Part shown: positions 6,470-9,709 of the stretch, in pieces
Layout: every line of letters starts with the position of its first letter
Position numbering within the stretch: position 1 is the stretch's first letter
Notes under the pieces: model-generated
Databases searched by the model: none
What the model was told of the DNA's origin: nothing
The model's input: only the letters and a program-made list of their open reading frames with translations
Source: Bog-473 sp036491435
GTDB lineage: Bacteria; Actinomycetota; Acidimicrobiia; Acidimicrobiales; RAAP-2
DNA length: 9,709 nt
Assembly (NCBI GenBank): GCA_036491435.1
Contig: DASXBZ010000079.1
Coordinates: forward strand, 1 to 9,709
Reading direction: 5' to 3'
Position numbers and translations under genes: made by a program

Positions 6470-7441
6470 CTGCCCCTGGCGATCGGCGACCGGGGCCCCG
6501 CGGTCTCCGACGTCCAACAGCGACTGAGCGCCATCCTCCCGGGCGCACCCGTCGATCCCGACGGCATCTTCGGCCCGGCCACCCGCGCCTCGGTCCAGGC
6601 CTTCCAGCGCCTCCGCGGCCTCCGCGTCGACGGGGTCTGCGGCGCGCAGACATGGAACACCCTGGTCGAGGCGGGTTTTCGGCTGGGCGACCGCTTCTTG
6701 TACCGCCGGACCCCCATGCTGCGGGGTGACGACGTGGCCGAGCTCCAACAGCGCCTGTGCTCTCTCGGGTTCGACACGGGCCGCATCGACGGCATCTTCG
6801 GCGACGCCACGGTGTGGGCGCTCGGCGAGTTCCAGCGCAACGCAGGCGTGCCGGTCGACGCCATCGTCGGCGCGGCAACCCTCAGCGAGCTGTTGCGCCT
6901 CGAGAGCCGCCACAGCGACCAGGCGTTGGTCTCGCTCGTCCGCGAACGCGCGGTTCTGCGGGACTCGCCACCCACCCTGCGCGGTCGGCATGTCGCGGTC
7001 GGCGAGAGCGGTGGGCTCGGCAGCGTCACCGGTGCCCTGCGGCGCCGGCTCACCTTGGGCGGGACCCGGGTCAGCGAGTTCCACCACCCCGACGCGTCCA
7101 TCCAGGCCAAAGAGGCCAACGAGCTGGGCGTCGACGTGTTCATCGCCCTGCGGCTCAATCCCTCGACCTCCTCGTGCCGGACTGCCTTCTGGTCGGGGAC
7201 CCATGACGAGTCCCCCGGCGGCCGCCGCCTGGCCGAGCTCGTCCAGGGCACCGTTCCCCGGGCCTTGGAGGTGGAGGACGCGGGCGTTCAGGGCATGTCG
7301 GTCCCGCTCCTGCGTGAGACACGGATGCCTGCCGTGCTGGTCGAGATCGGGCCGGCGAGCACCGTCGTGGAACGGGCACCTGTGCTCGCGCACGCCCTCT
7401 CGGTCGCTCTCGGCCACTGGGCGGACGCTTCCTGGGACTGA
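6470..7441 (+). CDS. cwlM: CwlM-like protein: two peptidoglycan-binding domains plus degenerate Amidase_3 domain
   Basis: From CTG 6470 the product has 323 residues. Two PG_binding_1 repeats lie at about 4-68 (LAIGDRGPAV, DGIFGPATRASVQAFQ) and about 82-143 (MLRGDDVAELQQRL, DGIFGDATVWALGEFQ). An Amidase_3-like domain spans about 170-318. Active enzymes of this family bind zinc with the His of DPGHGG, a Glu, and the His of a S.H.N motif. Here the first motif reads VGESGG (177-182), the third reads IALRLN (225-230), and the section that would carry the zinc Glu is shortened; only the C-terminal Glu (E292 in LVEIG) remains. There is no signal peptide. M. tuberculosis CwlM is also a degenerate amidase that acts in the cytoplasm, stimulating MurA and contacting MurJ, so a regulatory role is likely (inference). 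This copy lacks the C-terminal tail that carries the PknB phosphorylation site there. No ATG, GTG or TTG lies in frame between the trxA stop and the first domain, so CTG 6470 (or 6476) is proposed as start; the exact start is uncertain. Confidence 0.82.
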   Translation: MPLAIGDRGPAVSDVQQRLSAILPGAPVDPDGIFGPATRASVQAFQRLRGLRVDGVCGAQTWNTLVEAGFRLGDRFLYRRTPMLRGDDVAELQQRLCSLGFDTGRIDGIFGDATVWALGEFQRNAGVPVDAIVGAATLSELLRLESRHSDQALVSLVRERAVLRDSPPTLRGRHVAVGESGGLGSVTGALRRRLTLGGTRVSEFHHPDASIQAKEANELGVDVFIALRLNPSTSSCRTAFWSGTHDESPGGRRLAELVQGTVPRALEVEDAGVQGMSVPLLRETRMPAVLVEIGPASTVVERAPVLAHALSVALGHWADASWD

Positions 7442-7456
7442 CCGCCGAGATGTCGA

Positions 7457-7468
7457 ATTACCCGTAAT
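7457..7468. repeat. ATTAC-CC-GTAAT inverted repeat
   Basis: A 12-bp imperfect palindrome with 5-bp arms around CC, 15 bases after the cwlM stop. It is AT-rich against a GC-rich background. It is the first of four inverted repeats in the convergent gap between cwlM and parB; function unknown. Confidence 0.3.
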
Positions 7469-7473
7469 CACCA

Positions 7474-7488
7474 GGGCGGTTACCGCCC
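7474..7488. repeat. GGGCGGT-T-ACCGCCC inverted repeat
   Basis: Perfect 7-bp arms around a single central base. As RNA it would form a short stem of five GC-rich pairs with a 5-base loop; as DNA it looks like a protein-binding palindrome. No T-tract follows on either strand. Confidence 0.4.
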
Positions 7489-7492
7489 AGTT

Positions 7493-7521
7493 CAACGGTC
7501 GCGCGCCGTCCGCGACGGTTG
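7493..7521. terminator. Candidate bidirectional terminator hairpin between cwlM and parB
   Basis: CAACGGTCGCG (7493-7503) pairs with CGCGACGGTTG (7511-7521), 10 of 11 positions, around a 7-base loop. It is the strongest hairpin in the window and sits between convergent genes, where a bidirectional terminator is expected. There is no T-tract on either side, so it would be an I-shaped (U-less) terminator of the kind proposed for high-GC actinobacteria. Confidence 0.45.
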
Positions 7522-7557
7522 TGTGATCAACGCTTCCGGCACGTGACCGAGGTGACA

Positions 7558-7586
7558 ATCCACAACATCATGCACAGGTTGTGGAT
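7558..7586. repeat. Inverted pair of DnaA-box-like sequences
   Basis: ATCCACAA (7558-7565) and TTGTGGAT (7579-7586) are perfect 8-bp inverted repeats separated by 13 bases. Read outward, the two sites are CAATCCACA (7 of 9 to the DnaA box TTATCCACA) and, on the - strand, TCATCCACA (8 of 9). They lie between converging cwlM and parB. They may bind DnaA, form a weak hairpin, or do neither; the rest of the 177-bp gap holds the three inverted repeats above and no gene. Confidence 0.4.
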
Positions 7587-7618
7587 GAAGCTGAACCGAC
7601 CCTTGACAGTTGCGCGAA

Positions 7619-8587
7619 CTACGCGACGCCTCCGTCACCGACCATGGCGCGATAGATGCGCTCGAGGTCCTCGAGGGTGGCGAACTCCACCACTAGGCGG
7701 CCCCGGCGATTCTGGATGTCGACCTTGACGCGGGTGTTGAGGTAGGTCGACAACAGATCTTCGAGCTCGAGCACGCCGGGTTCGGGGAGCTTCTTCATCG
7801 GCGCGCGACGGCTCACTCCCTCGGTAGTACTTGAGGTATCACCCTTTTTCCCAGCCCTTTCCTCGGCCTTTTCCTCGGGCGGCTCCTCAGGAGCGGGCGG
7901 CACGACACGGAGGTCCACGCCGCCGCTGCGCACGAGATCCTCGACCGCCCGGACCGTCAAGCCCTCCTCGACGATCCGCTCGACGAGCCTCTCCTGCAGG
8001 GCCCGATCGGGCGTCCCGAGGAGAGCCCGGGCATGGCCCGCCGAGATCGTCCGCTCCGCGAGCGCCCGCTGGGCGCCGGCGGGCAGTTGCAAGAGGCGGA
8101 GGGTGTTCGTAACGGTCGCCCTCCCCTTCCCCATGCGCGAGGCCACCTGCTCGTGAGTAAGGCCGAACTCGTCGATCAGCTGCTGGTAGGCGGCGGCCTC
8201 TTCGAGCGCGTTGAGGTCGACCCGGTGGAGGTTCTCGACCAGCGCCTGTTCCAGGCTCGCCACGTCGTCGGCCCGCTGGACGAGGACCGGGATGGTCTGA
8301 AGGCCGGCCCGGCGCGCCGCCCGCCAGCGCCGCTCCCCCGCGATCAGCTCGTAGCTCTCGCCCTCGTCCTTGAGCTCACGCACGAGGACCGGCTGGAGCA
8401 GGCCCACGGCCTTGATCGAGGAGGCCAGCGAGGCCATGGACTCCTCGTCGAAGTTGCTACGGGGCTGGAAGGAATTGGGGCGGATGTGGGAGATCGGTAC
8501 GACCCGGAGGATCGAGTCGGACTCCCCGACCGCTTCACTGGGAATGAGGGCGCTGAGCCCCTTACCGAGTCCGCTGCGGCGCGCCAT
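7619..8587 (-). CDS. parB: Chromosome-partitioning protein ParB (CTPase, parS-binding)
   Basis: The product has 322 residues. ParB loads at parS sites near the origin, spreads as a CTP-dependent clamp and works with ParA. The N-terminal ParA-stimulating segment is MARRSGLGKGLSALIP (1-16). The CTP-binding/ParB domain includes IRPNSFQPR (35-43), LIAGERRWRAARRAG (81-95, the GERR motif) and VENLHRVDLNALEEA (117-131). The helix-turn-helix region is about 142-164 (LTHEQVASRMGKGRATVTN). A Pro/Glu/Lys/Ser-rich linker (about 229-268) leads to the C-terminal dimerisation domain (about 270-317). All expected motifs are intact. The start overlaps the end of parA by 26 bp, and a perfect Shine-Dalgarno lies within the parA coding end. 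No canonical parS site was found in this window. Confidence 0.96.
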   Translation of the reverse strand: MARRSGLGKGLSALIPSEAVGESDSILRVVPISHIRPNSFQPRSNFDEESMASLASSIKAVGLLQPVLVRELKDEGESYELIAGERRWRAARRAGLQTIPVLVQRADDVASLEQALVENLHRVDLNALEEAAAYQQLIDEFGLTHEQVASRMGKGRATVTNTLRLLQLPAGAQRALAERTISAGHARALLGTPDRALQERLVERIVEEGLTVRAVEDLVRSGGVDLRVVPPAPEEPPEEKAEERAGKKGDTSSTTEGVSRRAPMKKLPEPGVLELEDLLSTYLNTRVKVDIQNRRGRLVVEFATLEDLERIYRAMVGDGGVA

Positions 8588-9635
8588 TGCTCACCTCCTT
8601 GGCCAGCTCGCGGTAGGCCACGGCGCCACGCGATGCGGGATCGAAAACCGTGATGGGCTGTCCAAACGACGGGGCCTCGGAAAGGCGGACCGTCCGGGGG
8701 ATCACAACGCGGCAGACCCGTTCCGAGAAGTGCTGCCTCACCTCGTTGGCGACGTCGACGGACAGGCGGGTTCGAGCGTCGTACATGGTTAGGACGATGG
8801 TTGTCACTTCGAGCGTCTCGTTCAGGTTGGTCGAGACCAGGTTCACGTTGCGCAGGAGCTGGCTGAGGCCCTCGAGGGCGTAGTACTCACACTGGATCGG
8901 CACCAGGACCTCGTGGGCCGCCGCGAGGCCGTTGACGGTGATGAGCCCCAGTGATGGCGGGCAGTCGATCAACACGAAGTCGAAATCGTCGACGATGGTC
9001 TCGATGGCACGGCGGAGCTTCAATTCCCTGCTGAAGGCCGGAACGAGTTCGATCTCCACGCCGGCCAGGTCGATGGTCGCTGGGGCGACGAAGAGGTTCT
9101 TGACGCTGGTGGGCTCGATGCAGTCCTCGAGGGCCTGGTCCCTCATGATCACGTCGTACATCGAGAGCTCGAAATTGCGGGCCTCGACGCCGAGGCCCGT
9201 CGTGGCATTCGCCTGCGGATCCAAGTCGACGACCAGCACCCGATAATCCTGTTCGGCGAGAGCCGCCCCGAGGTTCACCGTCGTCGTGGTCTTCCCGACG
9301 CCGCCCTTCTGGTTGGCGATGGCGATCACCCGGGGCAGTTCACGCGCCGCCGGTTTCGACCCGTTGAGCAGCTCTGTGGCCTCATCGCGGATGGACGGGG
9401 TCCGCATCGTCGCCCCGCCGACCAGGTCCGGATCGGACTGTTTCGCCGTCCGTTGCGCCTTCTGCGACTTCGGCTTCTCCGTCATCTCCGCCTTCTCGTG
9501 CTCCTCGACAGGAGGGGGAGCCGGAACTACATCCTCGGCGACGAACTCATCGTGGGCCGTGTCCGATCCGGGCCCAGGCTCCTCGACGACCTCTGGCGCA
9601 GCCGCAGCCGGCTCCTCTGCCATAGGAGGGGACAC
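8562..9635 (-). CDS. parA: Chromosome-partitioning ATPase ParA (Soj), 5' end possibly beyond the window
   Basis: From GTG 9635 the product has 357 residues. ParA is a deviant-Walker ATPase that binds DNA non-specifically and moves ParB-parS complexes. The Walker A motif is KGGVGKTT (110-117), with the DLDPQAN motif at 137-143, Walker B VLIDCPPSLG (221-230), and the conserved PIQCEYYALEGLSQL stretch (246-260) and IPRTVRLSEAPSFG (312-325). Residues 1-100 are low complexity, rich in Ala, Pro, Glu and Lys, and not part of the fold. The same frame stays open through 9636-9709 to the window edge, again Ala/Pro/Ser-rich, so the true start may lie outside. Other candidate starts are ATG 9623, ATG 9485 (with a GGAG-like stretch just upstream) and ATG 9407, which would give a plain 281-residue ParA. 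It overlaps parB by 26 bp; the operon promoter is not in view. Confidence 0.93.
   Translation of the reverse strand: MSPPMAEEPAAAAPEVVEEPGPGSDTAHDEFVAEDVVPAPPPVEEHEKAEMTEKPKSQKAQRTAKQSDPDLVGGATMRTPSIRDEATELLNGSKPAARELPRVIAIANQKGGVGKTTTTVNLGAALAEQDYRVLVVDLDPQANATTGLGVEARNFELSMYDVIMRDQALEDCIEPTSVKNLFVAPATIDLAGVEIELVPAFSRELKLRRAIETIVDDFDFVLIDCPPSLGLITVNGLAAAHEVLVPIQCEYYALEGLSQLLRNVNLVSTNLNETLEVTTIVLTMYDARTRLSVDVANEVRQHFSERVCRVVIPRTVRLSEAPSFGQPITVFDPASRGAVAYRELAKEVSNGAPQRTR
8591..8600 (-). promoter_or_regulatory. Perfect Shine-Dalgarno of parB, inside the parA coding end
   Basis: On the - strand the sequence is AAGGAGGTGA, a full complement to the 16S rRNA tail, with GGAGG ending 6 bases before the parB ATG. 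The same bases encode AKEVS of ParA. It fixes the parB start and suggests strong coupled expression. Confidence 0.85.
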
Positions 9636-9709
9636 CGTAGCGGGGTTGGCCGAGGCGGGCTTCAGCGCCGTGATCGACGGCTCTGAGGTGGGCTCTTGCG
9701 CAGCAGGCT

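Noticed and set aside
6440..6480. Programmed -1 frameshift producing a TrxA-CwlM fusion
   Set aside because: The CwlM frame is -1 relative to trxA, but no slippery heptamer or downstream structure is evident before the trxA stop; a CTG start is simpler.
7535..7550. CACGTG core as a parS site near parB
   Set aside because: Only the central CACGTG matches; the flanks (TCCGG and ACCGA) do not resemble the TGTTT and AAACA arms of parS.
5645..7558. Long open frame on the - strand (637 codons) opposite trxB, trxA and cwlM
   Set aside because: It lies antisense to three well-supported genes and its Arg/Ala/Asp/Val-rich translation has no recognisable motif; long antisense frames are normal in high-GC DNA.
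7603..7608. TTGACA as a -35 promoter element
   Set aside because: No -10 element is found at 16-18 bases on the + strand, and it would transcribe antisense into parB.
9634..9639. TACGGT on the - strand as a parA -10 element
   Set aside because: It fits TANNNT, but the spacing to ATG 9623 is 10 bases, longer than the other sites, and the parA frame is open further upstream.
1..9709. Mobile elements, CRISPR arrays, tRNA, rRNA, defence or biosynthetic genes
   Set aside because: None seen on either strand; the window is a syntenic housekeeping block with even base composition.

Overview
The window is a high-GC stretch (roughly two-thirds G+C by eye) of an actinobacterial chromosome, most likely close to the replication origin. 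Its gene order closely follows the conserved block that in Mycobacterium tuberculosis runs Rv3909 - murJ - (sigM, Rv3912) - trxB - trxA - cwlM - parB - parA. Weakly scoring starts, leaderless-looking genes, A/P/E-rich tails and a DegV gene in the sigM slot suggest a deep-branching actinobacterium (Acidimicrobiia-like). That lineage call is an inference; no rRNA or other marker is present.

Layout. On the + strand: a secreted or membrane-anchored DUF6049-type protein (74-2131); the lipid II flippase MurJ (2133-3827), one base downstream; a 72-bp gap holding nested inverted repeats; a DegV-family lipid-binding protein (3900-4760); a 100-residue two-helix membrane protein (4789-5091); thioredoxin reductase TrxB (5084-6076), overlapping it by 8 bp; thioredoxin TrxA (6141-6467); and a CwlM-type peptidoglycan-binding/amidase-fold protein (about 6470-7441). 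A 177-bp convergent gap (7442-7618) is dense in inverted repeats. On the - strand, transcribed parA to parB: ParB (7619-8587) and ParA (8562 to at least 9635, open to the window edge).

How the genes fit together. Three cell-envelope genes (DUF6049, murJ, cwlM) flank a thiol-redox pair (trxB, trxA), and the chromosome-segregation pair parAB converges on them. The CwlM-like protein has lost the zinc ligands of active amidases and has no export signal, so it is probably a cytoplasmic regulator of peptidoglycan precursor supply or export, not a hydrolase. A sequence matching the sigma-R/sigma-H class of promoters (GGAAC-N18-GTT) sits just upstream of trxA, suggesting extra thioredoxin under thiol stress.

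No mobile element, CRISPR array, tRNA, rRNA or foreign-looking gene was found. The block is mostly housekeeping. The points worth a second look are the degenerate CwlM with no ordinary start codon, the putative thiol-stress promoter, the repeated -10-to-start-codon arrangement, the DegV plus small membrane gene in the sigM slot, the inverted-repeat cluster with a DnaA-box-like pair, and the long low-complexity N-terminus of ParA.
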